From Lepidurus packardi (lineage: Eukaryota > Arthropoda > Branchiopoda > Notostraca > Triopsidae): a stretch of DNA of 64,000 nucleotides. Of the stretch, positions 12,471 to 27,606 are shown in pieces. A model generated the notes under the pieces. The model did not search any database, was not told the DNA's origin, and saw only the letters and a list, made by a program, of their open reading frames with translations. A program made the translations under genes and the position numbers. The stretch is taken from contig JAKZAN010000081.1 of NCBI GenBank assembly GCA_023053545.1, positions 78,982 to 142,981 on the forward strand, given 5' to 3'. Within the stretch, counting starts at the first letter, position 1; every line of letters starts with the position of its first letter.

Positions 12471-13740
12471 TACGGACTGAATTAATACCTTACGGACTGA
12501 ATTAAATCCTTACGGACTGAATTAATTCCTTACGGACTTAATTAATTCCTTACGGACTTAATTTATTCCTTACGGACTATATTAATTCCTTACGGACTGA
12601 ATTAATTCATTACGGACTGAATTAATTCCTTACGGACTGAATTAATTCCTTACGGACTTAATGAATTCCTTACGTACTTAATTAATTCTTTACGGTCTGA
12701 ATTAATTTCTTACGGACTGAATTATTTCCTTACGGACTGAATTAATTCCTTACGGACTGAATTAATACCTTACGGACTGAATTAAATCCTTACGGACTGA
12801 ATTAATTCCTTACGGACTGAATTAATTCCTTACGGACTGAAATAATTCCTTACTGACTGAAATAATTCCTTACTGACTGAATTAATTCCTTACGGACTGA
12901 ACTAATTCCTTACGGACTGAATTAATTCCTTACGGACTGAATTAATTCCTTACGGACTGAATTAATTCTTTAGGATTGATTGAATTCCATTCTTACTGAA
13001 ATAATTCCTTACGGACTGAATTAATTCCTTACGGACTGAATTAATTCTTTAGGATTGATTGAATTCCATTCTTACTGAATTAATTCCTTACGGACTGAAT
13101 TAATTCTTTAGGATTGATTGAATTCCATTCTTACTGAATTAATTCCTTACGGACTGAATTATTTCCTTACGGACTGAATTAATTCTTTAGGATTGATTGA
13201 ATTCCATTCTTACTGAAATAATTCCTTACGGACTGAATTAATTCCTTACGGACTGAATCAATTCCTTACGGACTATATTAATTCCTTACGGACTGAATTA
13301 ATTCTTTACGGACTGAATTAATTCCTTACGGACTGAATTAATTCCTTACGGACTGAATTAATTCCTTACGGACGGAATTAATTCTTTACGGACTTAATTA
13401 ATTCTTTACGGACTTAATTAATTCCTTACGGACTTAATGAATTCCTTACGTACTTAATTAATTCTTTACGGTCTGAATTAATTCCTTACGGACTGATTTA
13501 ATTCATTATGGACTTAACTAATTCCGTAAGGAATGAATGAATTAATTACGGACTGAGTTAATTCCTTACGGACTGAAATAATTCCTTACGGACTGAATCA
13601 ATTCCTTACGGACTGAATTAATTCCTTACGGACTGAATTAATTCCTTACGGACTGAATAAATTCTTTAGGATTGATTGAATTCCATTCTTACTGAATTAA
13701 TTCCTTACGGACTGAATTAATTCCTTACGTACTGAAGTTA
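12471..13740. repeat. Re-used HOR I segments, fused
   Basis: 12471-13270 follows the order at about 8992-9790 (CTATATT marker 9097 to 12576, offset 3,479). At about 13270 it switches to the order of 6171-6640 (offset 7,101; GTAAGGAATG marker 6425 to 13526). The switch lies inside a TTCCTTACGGACT stretch common to both sources, so no breakpoint scar is visible. Confidence 0.72.
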
Positions 13741-16700
13741 TTAGTTACGGATTGAATTAATTCCTTACGGACTGAATTAATTCCTTACGGACTGAATTAA
13801 TACCTTACGGACTGAATTAAATCCTTACGGACTGAATTAATTCCTTACGGACTTAATTAATTCCTTACGGACTTAATTAATTCCTTACGGACTATATTAA
13901 TTCCTTACGGACTGAATTAATTCATTACGGACTGAATTAATTCCTTACGGACTGAATTAATTCCTTACGGACTGAATCAATTCCTTACGGACTGAATTAA
14001 TTCCTTACGGACTGAATTAATTCCTTACGGACTGAATCATTTCCTTACGGACTGAATTAATTCTTTAGGATTGATTGAATTCCTTTCTTACTGAATTAAT
14101 TTCATACGGACGGAATTAATTATTTACGGTCTGAATTAATTCCGTACGGATTTAATTAATTCCTTACGGACTTAATTAATTCCTTACGTACTTAATTAAT
14201 TCTTTACGGTCTGAATTAATTCCGTACGGATTTAATTAATTCCTTATGGACTGAAATAATTCCTTACGGACTGAATTCAGTCCTTACGGACTGAATCAAT
14301 TCCTTACAGACTGAATTAATTCCTTACGGACTGAATTAATTCCTTACGGACTGAATTAATTCTTTAGGATTGATTGAATTCCAATCTTACTAAAATAATT
14401 CCTTACGGACTGAATTAATTCCTTACGGACTGAATTAATTCCTTACGGACGGAATTAATTCTTTACGGACTTAATTAATTCTTTACGGACTTAATTAATT
14501 CCTTACGGACTTAATGAATTCCTTACGTACTTAATTAATTCTTTACGGTCTGAATTAATTCCTTACGGACTGATTTAATTCATTATGGACTTAACTAATT
14601 CCGTAAGGAATGAATGAATTAATTACGGACTGAGTTAATTCCTTACGGACTGAAATAATTCCTTACGGACTGAATCAATTCCTTACGGACTGAATTAATT
14701 CCTTACGGACTGAATTAATTCCTTACGGACTGAATTAATTCTTTAGGATTGATTGAATTCCATTCTTACTGAATTAATTCCTTACGGACTGAATTAATTC
14801 CTTACGTACTGAAGTTATTAGTTACGGATTGAATTAATTCCTTACGGACTGAATTAATTCCTTACGGACTGAATTAATACCTTACGGACTGAATTAAATC
14901 CTTACGGACTGAATTAATTCCTTAAGGACTTAATTAATTCCTTACGGACTGAATAAATTCTTTAGGATTGATTGAATTCCATTCTTACTGAATTAATTCC
15001 TTACGGACTGAATTAATTCCTTACGTACTGAAGTTATTAGTTACGGATTGAATTAATTCCTTACGGACTGAATTAATTCCTTACGGACTGAATTAATACC
15101 TTACGGACTGAATTAAATCCTTACGGACTGAATTAATTCCTTACGGACTTAATTAATTCCTTACGGACTTAATTAATTCCTTACGGACTATATTAATTCC
15201 TTACGGACTGAATTAATTCATTACGGACTGAATTAATTCCTTACGGACTGAATTAATTCCTTACGGACTGAATCAATTCCTTACGGACTGAATTAATTCC
15301 TTACGGACTGAATTAATTCCTTACGGACTGAATCATTTCCTTACGGACTGAATTAATTCTTTAGGATTGATTGAATTCCTTTCTTACTGAATTAATTTCA
15401 TACGGACGGAATTAATTATTTACGGTCTGAATTAATTCCGTACGGATTTAATTAATTCCTTACGGACTTAATTAATTCCTTACGTACTTAATTAATTCTT
15501 TACGGTCTGAATTAATTCCTTACGGACTGATTTAATTCATTATGGACTTAACTAATTCCGTAAGGAATGAATGAATTAATTACGGACTGAGTTAATTCCT
15601 TACGGACTGAAATAATTCCTTACGGACTGAATCAATTCCTTACGGACTGAATTAATTCCTTACGGACTGAATTAATTCCTTACGGACTGAATTAATTCTT
15701 TAGGATTGATTGAATTCCATTCTTACTGAATTAATTCCTTACGGACTGAATTAATTCCTTACGTACTGAAGTTATTAGTTACGGATGGAATTAATTCCTT
15801 ACGGACTGAATTAATTCCTTACGGACTGAATTAATACCTTACGGACTGAATTAAATCCTTACGGACTGAATTAATTCCTTATGGACTGAAATAATTCCTT
15901 ACGGACTGAATCAATTCCTTACGGACTGAATTAATTCCTTACGGACTGAATTAATTCCTTACGGACTGAATTAATTCTTTAGGATTGATTGAATTCCATT
16001 CTTACTGAATTAATTCCTTACGGACTGAATTAATTCCTTACGTACTGAAGTTATTAGTTACGGATTGAATTAATTCCTTACGGACTGAATTAATTCCTTA
16101 CGGACTGAATTAATACCTTACGGACTGAATTAAATCCTTACGGACTGAATTAATTCCTTATGGACTTAATTAATTCCTTACGGACTGAATAAATTCTTTA
16201 GGATTGATTGAATTCCATTCTTACTGAATTAATTCCTTACGGACTGAATTAATTCCTTACGTACTGAAGTTATTAGTTACGGATTGAATTAATTCCTTAC
16301 GGACTGAATTAATTCCTTACGGACTGAATTAATACCTTACGGACTGAATTAAATCCTTACGGACTGAATTAATTCCTTACGGACTTAATTAATTCCTTAC
16401 GGACTTAATTAATTCCTTACGGACTATATTAATTCCTTACGGACTGAATTAATTCATTACGGACTGAATTAATTCCTTACGGACTGAATTAATTCCTTAC
16501 GGACTGAATCAATTCCTTACGGACTGAATTAATTCCTTACGGACTGAATTAATTCCTTACGGACTGAATCATTTCCTTACGGACTGAATTAATTCTTTAG
16601 GATTGATTGAATTCCTTTCTTACTGAATTAATTTCATACGGACGGAATTAATTATTTACGGTCTGAATTAATTCCGTACGGATTTAATTAATTCCTTACG

Positions 16701-17200
16701 GACTTAATTAATTCCTTACGTACTTAATTAATTCTTTACGGTCTGAATTAATTCCGTACGGATTTAATTAATTCCTTACGGACTGAAATAATTCCTTACG
16801 GACTGAATTCAGTCCTTACGGACTGAATCAATTCCTTACGGACTGAATTAATTCCTTACGGACTGAATTAATTCCTTACGGACTGAATCATTTCCTTACG
16901 GACTGAATTAATTCTTTAGGATTGATTGAATTCCTTTCTTACTGAATTAATTTCATACGGACGGAATTAATTATTTACGGTCTGAATTAATTCCGTACGG
17001 ATTTAATTAATTCCTTACGGACTTAATTAATTCCTTACGTACTTAATTAATTCTTTACGGTCTGAATTAATTCCGTACGGATTTAATTAATTCCTTACGG
17101 ACTGAAATAATTCCTTACGGACTGAATTAAATCCTTACGGACTGAATCAATTCCTTACAGACTGAATTAATTCCTTACGGACTGAATTAATTCCTTACGG
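13741..17200. repeat. HOR family III, about 1 kb period with nested duplications
   Basis: The GTAAGGAATG marker lies at 13526, 14603 and 15560 (spacings 1,077 and 957). The GTTATTAGTTACGG marker lies at 13737, 14814, 15033, 15771, 16050 and 16269. These reveal 219-bp (14814 to 15033, 16050 to 16269) and 279-bp (15771 to 16050) internal repeats. The right part has CCGTACGGATTTAATT units typical of this family and the next one. Confidence 0.75.
16500..17137. repeat. 319-bp tandem duplication
   Basis: Two copies, about 16500-16818 and 16819-17137, set by GAATCAATTCC (16506 to 16825) and ATTATTTACGG (16651 to 16970). The length is 16 monomers less one base, as expected for a block with one B+C pair. 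A visible difference is GAATTCAGTCC in the first against GAATTAAATCC in the second. Confidence 0.75.
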
Positions 17201-18260
17201 ACTGAATCATTTCCTTACGGACTGAATTAATTCTTTAGGATTGATTGAATTCCATTCTTACTGAATTAATTCCTTACGGACTGAACTATTTCCTTACGGA
17301 CTGAATTAATTCTTTAGGATTGATTGAATTCCAATCTTACTAAAATAATTCCTTACGGACTGAATTAATTCCTTACGGACTGAATCAATTCCTTACGGAC
17401 TGAATTAATTCCTTACGGACTGAATTAATTATTTACGGACTGAATCATTTCCTTACGGACTGAATTAATTCTTTAGGATTGATTGAATTCCTTTCTTACT
17501 GAATTAATTTCATACGGACGGAATTAATTCTTTACGGACTTAATTAATTCCTTACGTACTTAATTAATTCTTTACGGTCTGAATTAATTCCTTACGGACT
17601 GAATTATTTCCTTACGGAATGAATTAATTCTTTAGGATTGATTGAATTCCTTTCTTAATGAATTAATTTCATACGGACGGAATTAATTCTTTACGGACTT
17701 AATTAATTCCTTACGTACTTAATTAATTCTTTACGGTCTGAATTAATTCCTTACGGACTGAATTATTTCCTTACGGAATGAATTAATTCTTTAGGATTGA
17801 TTGAGTTCCTTTCTTAATGAATTAATTCCTTACGGACTGAATTAATTCCTTAATTAATTCCATACGGACTGAATTAATTTCATACGGACTGAATTAATTC
17901 ATTACGGACTTAATTAATCGATTTCGGACTGAATTAATTCCTTACGTACTGAACTTATTCCTTACGGACTGAATTAATTCCTTACGGACTGAATTAATTC
18001 CTTACGGACTGAATTAATTCCTTACGGACTGAATTAATACCTTACGGACTGAAATAAATCCTTACGGACTGAATTAATTCCTTACGGACTGAGTTAATTC
18101 CTTACGGACTGAAATAATTCCTTACTGACTGAAATAATTCCTTACTGACTGAATTAATTCCTTACGGACTGAACTAAATCCTTACGGACTGAATTAATTC
18201 CTTACGGACTTAATTAATTCCTTACGGACTGAATTAATTCCTTACGGACTGAATTAATTC
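17201..18260. repeat. HOR family IV, partial leading copy
   Basis: Shows the order of the following full copies up to the TTCACGATTG marker at 18261. It includes a 159-bp tandem duplication (ACGGAATG marker at 17612 and 17771; 8 monomers less one base) that later copies lack. Confidence 0.7.
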
Positions 18261-19864
18261 TTCACGATTGATTGAATTCCGTTCTTACTGAATTATTTCT
18301 TACGGACTGAATTATTTCCTTACGGACTGAATTAATTCTTTAGGATTGATTGAATTCCATTCTTACTGAAATAATTCCTTACGGAATGAATTAATTCCTT
18401 ACGGACTGAATCAATTCCTTACGGACTGAATTAATTCCTTACGTACTGAAGTTATTCCTTACGGATTGAATTAATTCCTTACGGACTGAATTAATTCCTT
18501 ACGGACTGAATTAATACCTTACGGACTGAATTAAATCCGTACGGACTGAATTAATTCCTTACGGACTTAATTAATTCCTTACGGACTGAATTAATTCCTT
18601 ACGGATTTAATTAATTCCTTACGGACTGAATTAATTCCTTACGGACTGAATCATTTCCTTACGGACTGAATTAATTCTTTAGGATTGATTGAATTCCTTT
18701 CTTACTGAATTAATTTCATACGGACGGAATTAATTATTTACGGTCTGAATTAATTCCGTACGGATTTAATTAATTCCTTACGGACTTAATTAATTCCTTA
18801 CGTACTTAATTAATTCTTTACGGTCTGAATTAATTCCGTACGGATTTAATTAATTCCTTACGGACTGAAATAATTCCTTACGGACTGAATTAAGTCCTTA
18901 CGGACTGAATCAATTCCTTACAGACTGAATTAATTCCTTACGGACTGAATTAATTCGTTACGGACTGAATCATTTCCTTACGGACTGAATTAATTCTTTA
19001 GGATTGATTGAATTCAATTCTTACTGAATTAATTCCTTACGGACTGAACTATTTCCTTACGGACTGAATTAATTCTTTAGGATTGATTGAATTCCAATCT
19101 TACTAAAATAATTCCTTACGGACTGAATTAATTCCTTACGGACTGAATCAATTCCTTACGGACTGAATTAATTCCTTACGGACTGAATTAATTCCTTACG
19201 GACTGAATCATTTCCTTACGGACTGAATTAATTCTTTAGGATTGATTGAATTCCTTTCTTACTGAATTAATTTCATACGGACGGAATTAATTCTTTACGG
19301 ACTTAATTAATTCCTTACGTACTTAATTAATTCTTTACGGTCTGAATTAATTCCTTACGGACTGAATTATTTCCTTACGGACTGAATTAATTCTTTAGGA
19401 TTGATTGAATTCCTTTCTTAATGAATTAATTCCTTACGGACTGAATTAATTCCTTAATTAATTCCATACGGACTGAATTAATTTCATACGGACTGAATTA
19501 ATTCATTACGGACTTAATTAATCGATTTCGGACTGAATTAATTCCTTACGTACTGAACTTATTCCTTACGGACTGAATTAATTCCTTACGGACTGAATTA
19601 ATTCCTTACGGACTGAATTAATTCCTTACGGACTGAATTAATACCTTACGGACTGAATTAAATCCTTACGGACTGAATTAATTCCTTACGGACTGAGTTA
19701 ATTCCTTACGGACTGAAATAATTCCTTACTGACTGAAATAATTCCTTACTGACTGAATTAATTCCTTACGGACTGAACTAAATCCTTACGGACTGAATTA
19801 ATTCCTTACGGACTTAATTAATTCCTTACGGACTGAATTAATTCCTTACGGACTGAATTAATTC
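18261..19864. repeat. HOR family IV, copy 1 (1,604 bp)
   Basis: Bounded by the B variant TTCACGATTGATTGAATTC at 18261 and 19865. Directly after the marker comes a C unit ending GAATTATTTC and then a 19-bp monomer lacking the first C (18300-18318). That one-base loss recurs at the same place after 19865, 21308 and 22672 but not in the related 28-32 kb HOR. This copy is longer because of an extra GAAGTTATT/GATTTAATT stretch near 18440-18620. Confidence 0.82.
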
Positions 19865-21307
19865 TTCACGATTGATTGAATTCCGTTCTTACTGAATTAT
19901 TTCTTACGGACTGAATTATTTCCTTACGGACTGAATTAATTCTTTAGGATTGATTGAATTCCATTCTTACTGAAATAATTCCTTACGGAATGAATTAATT
20001 CCTTACGGACTGAATCATTTCCTTACGGACTGAATTAATTCTTTAGGATTGATTGAATTCCTTTCTTACTGAATTAATTTCATACGGACGGAATTAATTA
20101 TTTACGGTCTGAATTAATTCCGTACGGATTTAATTAATTCCTTACGGACTTAATTAATTCCTTACGTACTTAATTAATTCTTTACGGTCTGAATTAATTC
20201 CGTACGGATTTAATTAATTCCTTACGGACTGAAATAATTCCTTACGGACTGAATTAAGTCCTTACGGACTGAATCAATTCCTTACAGACTGAATTAATTC
20301 CTTACGGACTGAATTAATTCGTTACGGACTGAATCATTTCCTTACGGACTGAATTAATTCTTTAGGATTGATTGAATTCAATTCTTACTGAATTAATTCC
20401 TTACGGACTGAACTATTTCCTTACGGACTGAATTAATTCTTTAGGATTGATTGAATTCAATTCTTACTGAATTAATTCCTTACGGACTGAACTATTTCCT
20501 TACGGACTGAATTAATTCTTTAGGATTGATTGAATTCCAATCTTACTAAAATAATTCCTTACGGACTGAATTAATTCCTTACGGACTGAATCAATTCCTT
20601 ACGGACTGAATTAATTCCTTACGGACTGAATTAATTCCTTACGGACTGAATCATTTCCTTACGGACTGAATTAATTCTTTAGGATTGATTGAATTCCTTT
20701 CTTACTGAATTAATTTCATACGGACGGAATTAATTCTTTACGGACTTAATTAATTCCTTACGTACTTAATTAATTCTTTACGGTCTGAATTAATTCCTTA
20801 CGGACTGAATTATTTCCTTACGGACTGAATTAATTCTTTAGGATTGATTGAATTCCTTTCTTAATGAATTAATTCCTTACGGACTGAATTAATTCCTTAA
20901 TTAATTCCATACGGACTGAATTAATTTCATACGGACTGAATTAATTCATTACGGACTTAATTAATCGATTTCGGACTGAATTAATTCCTTACGTACTGAA
21001 CTTATTCCTTACGGACTGAATTAATTCCTTACGGACTGAATTAATTCCTTACGGACTGAATTAATTCCTTACGGACTGAATTAATACCTTACGGACTGAA
21101 TTAAATCCTTACGGACTGAATTAATTCCTTACGGACTGAGTTAATTCCTTACGGACTGAAATAATTCCTTACTGACTGAAATAATTCCTTACTGACTGAA
21201 TTAATTCCTTACGGACTGAACTAAATCCTTACGGACTGAATTAATTCCTTACGGACTTAATTAATTCCTTACGGACTGAATTAATTCCTTACGGACTGAA
21301 TTAATTC
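19865..21307. repeat. HOR family IV, copy 2 (1,443 bp)
   Basis: Same order as copy 1 (TTCACGATTG 19865 to 21308; GATTTCGG 19524 to 20967, both 1,443). It contains a 79-bp tandem duplication, 20361-20439 and 20440-20518, of B + C (GAATTCAATTC junction) + two A units. This accounts exactly for the 79-bp excess over copy 3. Confidence 0.82.
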
Positions 21308-22671
21308 TTCACGATTGATTGAATTCCGTTCTTACTGAATTATTTCTTACGGACTGAATTATTTCCTTACGGACTGAATTAATTCTTTAGGATTGATTGA
21401 ATTCCATTCTTACTGAAATAATTCCTTACGGAATGAATTAATTCCTTACGGACTGAATCATTTCCTTACGGACTGAATTAATTCTTTAGGATTGATTGAA
21501 TTCCTTTCTTACTGAATTAATTTCATACGGACGGAATTAATTATTTACGGTCTGAATTAATTCCGTACGGATTTAATTAATTCCTTACGGACTTAATTAA
21601 TTCCTTACGTACTTAATTAATTCTTTACGGTCTGAATTAATTCCGTACGGATTTAATTAATTCCTTACGGACTGAAATAATTCCTTACGGACTGAATTAA
21701 GTCCTTACGGACTGAATCAATTCCTTACAGACTGAATTAATTCCTTACGGACTGAATTAATTCCTTACGGACTGAATCATTTCCTTACGGACTGAATTAA
21801 TTCTTTAGGATTGATTGAATTCAATTCTTACTGAATTAATTCCTTACGGACTGAACTATTTCCTTACGGACTGAATTAATTCTTTAGGATTGATTGAATT
21901 CCAATCTTACTAAAATAATTCCTTACGGACTGAATTAATTCCTTACGGACTGAATCAATTCCTTACGGACTGAATTAATTCCTTACGGACTGAATTAATT
22001 CCTTACGGACTGAATCATTTCCTTACGGACTGAATTAATTCTTTAGGATTGATTGAATTCCTTTCTTACTGAATTAATTTCATACGGACGGAATTAATTC
22101 TTTACGGACTTAATTAATTCCTTACGTACTTCATTAATTCTTTACGGTCTGAATTAATTCCTTACGGACTGAATTATTTCCTTACGGACTGAATTAATTC
22201 TTTAGGATTGATTGAATTCCTTTCTTAATGAATTAATTCCTTACGGACTGAATTAATTCCTTAATTAATTCCATACGGACTGAATTAATTTCATACGGAC
22301 TGAATTAATTCATTACGGACTTAATTAATCGATTTCGGACTGAATTAATTCCTTACGTACTGAACTTATTCCTTACGGACTGAATTAATTCCTTACGGAC
22401 TGAATTAATTCCTAACGGACTGAATTAATTCCTTACGGACTGAATTAATACCTTACGGACTGAATTAAATCCTTACGGACTGAATTAATTCCTTACGGAC
22501 TGAGTTAATTCCTTACGGACTGAAATAATTCCTTACTGACTGAAATAATTCCTTACTGACTGAATTAATTCCTTACGGACTGAACTAAATCCTTACGTAC
22601 TGAATTAATTCCTGACGGACTTAATTAATTCCTTACGGACTGAATTAATTCCTTACGGACTGAATTAATTC
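21308..22671. repeat. HOR family IV, copy 3 (1,364 bp)
   Basis: Offset 1,364 by both TTCACGATTG (21308 to 22672) and GATTTCGG (20967 to 22331). Isolated differences from the other copies are single bases, for example TTCATTAATTC near 22131, CCTAACGG near 22412 and CCTGACGG near 22613. Confidence 0.82.
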
Positions 22672-25400
22672 TTCACGATTGATTGAATTCCGTTCTTACT
22701 GAATTATTTCTTACGGACTGAATTATTTCCTTACGGACTGAATTAATTCTTTAGGATTGATTGAATTCCATTCTTACTGAAATAATTCCTTACGGAATGA
22801 ATTAATTCCTTACGGACTGAATCAATTCCTTACGGACTGAATTAATTCCTTACGTACTGAAGTTATTCCTTACGGATTGAATTAATTCCTTACGGACTGA
22901 ATTAATTCCTTACGGACTGAATTAATACCTTACGGACTGAATTAAATCCGTACGGACTGAATTAATTCCTTACGGACTAAATTAATTCCTTACGGAATGA
23001 ATTAATTCCTTACGGATTTAATTAATTCCTTACGGACTGAAATAATTCCTTACGGACTGAATTAATTCCCTACGGACTGAATCAATTCCTTACGGACTGA
23101 ATTAATTCCTTACGGACTGAATTATTTTCTTTACGGACTGAATTAATTCTTTAGGATTGATTGAATTACATTATTACTGAATTAATTCCTTACGGACTGA
23201 ACTATTTCCTTACGGACTGAATTAATTTTTTAGGATTCATTGAATTCCATTCTTACTGAATTAATTCCTTACTTACTGAACTATTTCCTTACGGACTGAA
23301 TTAATTCCTTAGGATTGATTGAATTCCATTCTTACTGAAATAATTCCTTACGGACTGAATTTATTCCTTACGGACTGAATCAATTCCTTACGGACTGAAT
23401 CATTTCCTTACGGACTGAATTAATTCTTTAGGATTGATTGAATTCCTTTCTTACTGAATTAATTTCATACGTACGGAATTAATTCTTTACGGACTTAATT
23501 AATTCCTTACGAACTTAATTAATTCCTTACGTACTTAATTAATTCTTTACGGTCTGAATTAATTCCTTACGGACTGAATTATTTCCTTACGGACTGAATT
23601 AATTCTTTAGGATTGATTGAATTCCTTTCTTAATGAATTAATTCCTTACGGACTGAATTAATTACTTAATTAATTCCTTACGGACTGAATTAATTTCATA
23701 CGGACTGAATTAATTCATTACGGACTTAATTAATCGATTTCGGAATGAATTAATTCATTATGGACTTAACTAATTCCGTAAGGAATGAATGAATTAATTA
23801 CGGACTGAGTTAATTCCTTACGGACTGAAATAATTCCTTACTGACTGAAATAATTCCTTACTGACTGAATTAATTCCTTACGGACTGAATTAATTCCTTA
23901 CGGACTGAATTAATTCCTTACGGACTGAATTAATTCCGTACGGACTGAATCAATTCCTTACGGACTGAATTAATTCCTTACGGACTGAATTAATTCCTTA
24001 CGGACTGAATTAATTCCTTACGTACTGAAGTTATTAGTTACGGATTGAATTAATTCCTTACGGACTTAATTAATTCCTTACGGACTGAATCATTTCCTTA
24101 CGGACTGAATTAATTCTTTAGGATTGATTGAATTCCATTCTTACTGAATTAATTCCTTACGGACTGAACTATTTCCTTACGGACTGAATTAATTCTTTAG
24201 GATTTATTGAATTCCAATCTTACTGAAATAATTCCTTACGGACTGAATTAATTCCTTACGGACTGAATCAATTCCTTACGGACTGAATTAATTCCTTACG
24301 GACTGAATTAATTCCTTACGGACTGAATCATTTCCTTACGGACTGAATTAATTCTTTAGGATTGATTGAATTCCTTTCTTACTGAATTAATTTCATACGG
24401 ACGGAATTAATTCTTTACGGACTTAATTAATTCCTTACGTACTTAATTAATTCTTTACGGTCTGAATTAATTCCTTACGGACTGAATTATTTCCTTACGG
24501 ACTGAATTAATTCTTTAGGATTGATTGAATTCCTTTCTTAATGAATCAAATCCTTACGGACTGAATTAATTCCTTAATTAATTCCTTACGGACTGAATTA
24601 ATTTCATACGGACTGAATTAATTCCTTACGGACTGAATTAATTCCTTACGGACTGAATTAATACCTTACGGACTGAATTAAATCCTTACGGACTGAATTA
24701 ATTCCTTACGGACTGAGTTAATTCCTTACGGACTGAAATAATTCCTTACTGACTGAAATAATTCCTTACTGACTGAATTAATTCCTTACGGACTGAACTA
24801 ATTCCTTACGGACTGAATTATTTCCTTACGGACTGAATTAATTCTTTAGGATTGATTGAATTACATTCTTACTGAATTAATTCCTTACGGACTGAACTAT
24901 TTTCTTACGGACTGAATTAATTCTTTAGGATTGATTGAATTCCATTCTTACTGAATTAATTCCTTACGGACTGAACTATTTCCTTACGGACTGAATTAAT
25001 TCTTTAGGATTTATTGAATTCCAATCTTACTGAAATAATTCCTTACGGACTGAATTAATTCCTTACGGACTGAATCAATTCCTTACGGACTGAATTAATT
25101 CCTTACGGACTGAATTAATTCCTTACGGACTGAATCATTTCCTTACGGACTGAATTAATTCTTTAGGATTGATTGAATTCCTTTCTTACTGAATTAATTT
25201 CATACGGACGGAATTAATTCTTTACGGACTTAATTAATTCCTTACGGACTTAATTAATTCCTTACGTACTTAATTAATTCTTTACGGTCTGAATTAATTC
25301 CTTACGGACTGAATTATTTCCTTACTGACTGAATTAATTCTTTAGGATTGATTGAATTCCTTTCTTAATGAATTAATTCCTTACGGACTGAATTAATTAC
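22672..25400. repeat. Mosaic segment with an 807-bp repeat
   Basis: Starts as a fourth family IV copy, then shifts near 22850-23100 into mixed variants. It holds a GTAAGGAATG unit (23778), a 21-bp monomer near 23124 (GAATTATTTTC ending) and a repeat at offset 807: the rare B variant GGATTTATTGAATTC at 24200 and 25007, with GAATCATTTCC following at 24325 and 25132. Otherwise ordinary A and B+C units. Confidence 0.68.
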
Positions 25401-26544
25401 TTAATTAATTCCTTACGGACTGAATTAATTCATTACGGACTTAATTAATTGATTTCGGACTGAATTAATTCCTTACGTACTGAACTTATTCCTTACGTAC
25501 TGAAGTTATTCCTTACGGACTGAATTAATTCCTTACGGACTGAATTAATTCCTTACGGACTGAATTAATACCTTACGGACTGAATTAAATCCTTACGGAC
25601 TGAATTAATTCCTTACGGACTGAGTTAATTCCTTACGGACTGAAATAATTCCTTACTGACTGAAATAATTCCTTTCTGACTGAATTAATTCCTTACGGAC
25701 TGAATCATTTCCTTACGGACTGAATTAATTCTTTAGGATTGATTGAATTCCTTTCTTACTGAATTAATTTCATACGGACGGAATTAATTCTTTACGGACT
25801 TAATTAATTCCTTACGGACTTAATTAATTCCTTACGTACTTAATTAATTCTTTACGGTCTGAATTAATTCCTTACGGACTGAATTATTTCCTTACGGACT
25901 GAATTAATTCTTTAGGATTGATTGAATTCCTTTCTTAATGAATTAATTCCTTACGGACTGAATTAATTCCTTAATTAATTCCTTACGGACTGAATTAATT
26001 CCTTAATTAATTCCTTACGGACTGAATAAATTCATTACGGACTTAATTAATCGATTTCGGACTGAATTAATTCCTTACGTACTGAACTTATTCCTTACGT
26101 ACTGAAGTTATTCCTTACGGACTGAATTAATTCCTTACGGACTGAATTAATTCCTTACGGACTGAATTAATACCTTACGGACTGAATTAAATCCTTACGG
26201 ACTGAATTAATTCCTTACGGACTGAGTTAATTCCTTACGGACTGAAATAATTCCTTACTGACTGAAATAATTCCTTTCTGACTGAATTAATTCCTTACGG
26301 ACTGAACTAATTCCTTACGGACTTAATTAATTCCTTACTGACTGAAATAATTCCTTTCTGACTGAAATAATTCCTTACGGACTGAACTAATTCCTTACGG
26401 ACTTAATTAATTCTTTACGGTCTGAATTAATTCCGTACGGATTTAATTAATTCCTTACGGACTGAATTAATTCCTTACGGACTGAATTAATTACTTAATT
26501 AATTCCTTACGGACTGAATCAATTCATTACGGACTTAATTAATT
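25401..26544. repeat. HOR family V, copy 1 (two-part unit, 1,094 bp between markers)
   Basis: Marker monomers alternate between TTGATTTCGG (25451) and TCGATTTCGG (26053), with the next TTGATTTCGG at 26545. This copy is 32 bp longer than the next, reflecting an extra 12-bp unit and 20-bp monomer near 25974-26023. Diagnostic of the family is the consecutive pair CGTACTGAACTTATTC and CGTACTGAAGTTATTC after each marker. Confidence 0.82.
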
Positions 26545-27606
26545 GATTTCGGACTGAATTAATTCCTTACGTACTGAACTTATTCCTTACGTACTGAAGT
26601 TATTCCTTACGGACTGAATTAATCCCTTACGGACTGAATTAATTCCTTACGGACTGAATTAATACCTTACGGACTGAATTAAATCCTTACGGACTGAATT
26701 AATTCCTTACGGACTGAGTTAATTCCTTACGGACTGAAATAATTCCTTACTGACTGAAATAATTCCTTTCTGACTGAATTAATTCCTTACGGACTGAATC
26801 ATTTCCTTACGGACTGAATTAATTCTTTAGGATTGATTGAATTCCTTTCTTACTGAATTAATTTCATACGGACGGAATTAATTCTTTACGGACTTAATTA
26901 ATTCCTTACGGACTTAATTAATTCCTTACGTACTTAATTAATTCTTTACGGTCTGAATTAATTCCTTACGGACTGAATTATTTCCTTACGGACTGAATTA
27001 ATTCTTTAGGATTGATTGAATTCCTTTCTTAATGAATTAATTCCTTACGGACTGAATTAATTCCTTAATTAATTCCTTACGGACTGAATTAATTCATTAC
27101 GGACTTAATTAATCGATTTCGGACTGAATTAATTCCTTACGTACTGAACTTATTCCTTACGTACTGAAGTTATTCCTTACGGACTAAATTAATTCCTTAC
27201 GGACTGAATTAATTCCTTACGGACTGAATTAATACCTTACGGACTGAATTAAATCCTTACGGACTGAATTAATTCCTTACGGACTGAGTTAATTCCTTAC
27301 GGACTGAAATAATTCCTTACTGACTGAAATAATTCCTTTCTGACTGAATTAATTCCTTACGGACTGAACTAATTCCTTACGGACTTAATTAATTCCTTAC
27401 TGACTGAAATAATTCCTTTCTGACTGAATTAATTCCTTACGGACTGAACTAATTCCTTACGGACTTAATTAATTCTTTACGGTCTGAATTAATTCCGTAC
27501 GGATTTAATTAATTCCTTACGGACTGAATTAATTCCTTACGGACTGAATTAATTACTTAATTAATTCCTTACGGACTGAATCAATTCATTACGGACTTAA
27601 TTAATT
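26545..27606. repeat. HOR family V, copy 2 (1,062 bp)
   Basis: TTGATTTCGG at 26545, TCGATTTCGG at 27115 (570 bp) and the next TTGATTTCGG at 27607 (492 bp). The copy is collinear with 27607 onward; small differences include TCCCTTACGG near 26625 and GGACTAAATT near 27183. Confidence 0.85.
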
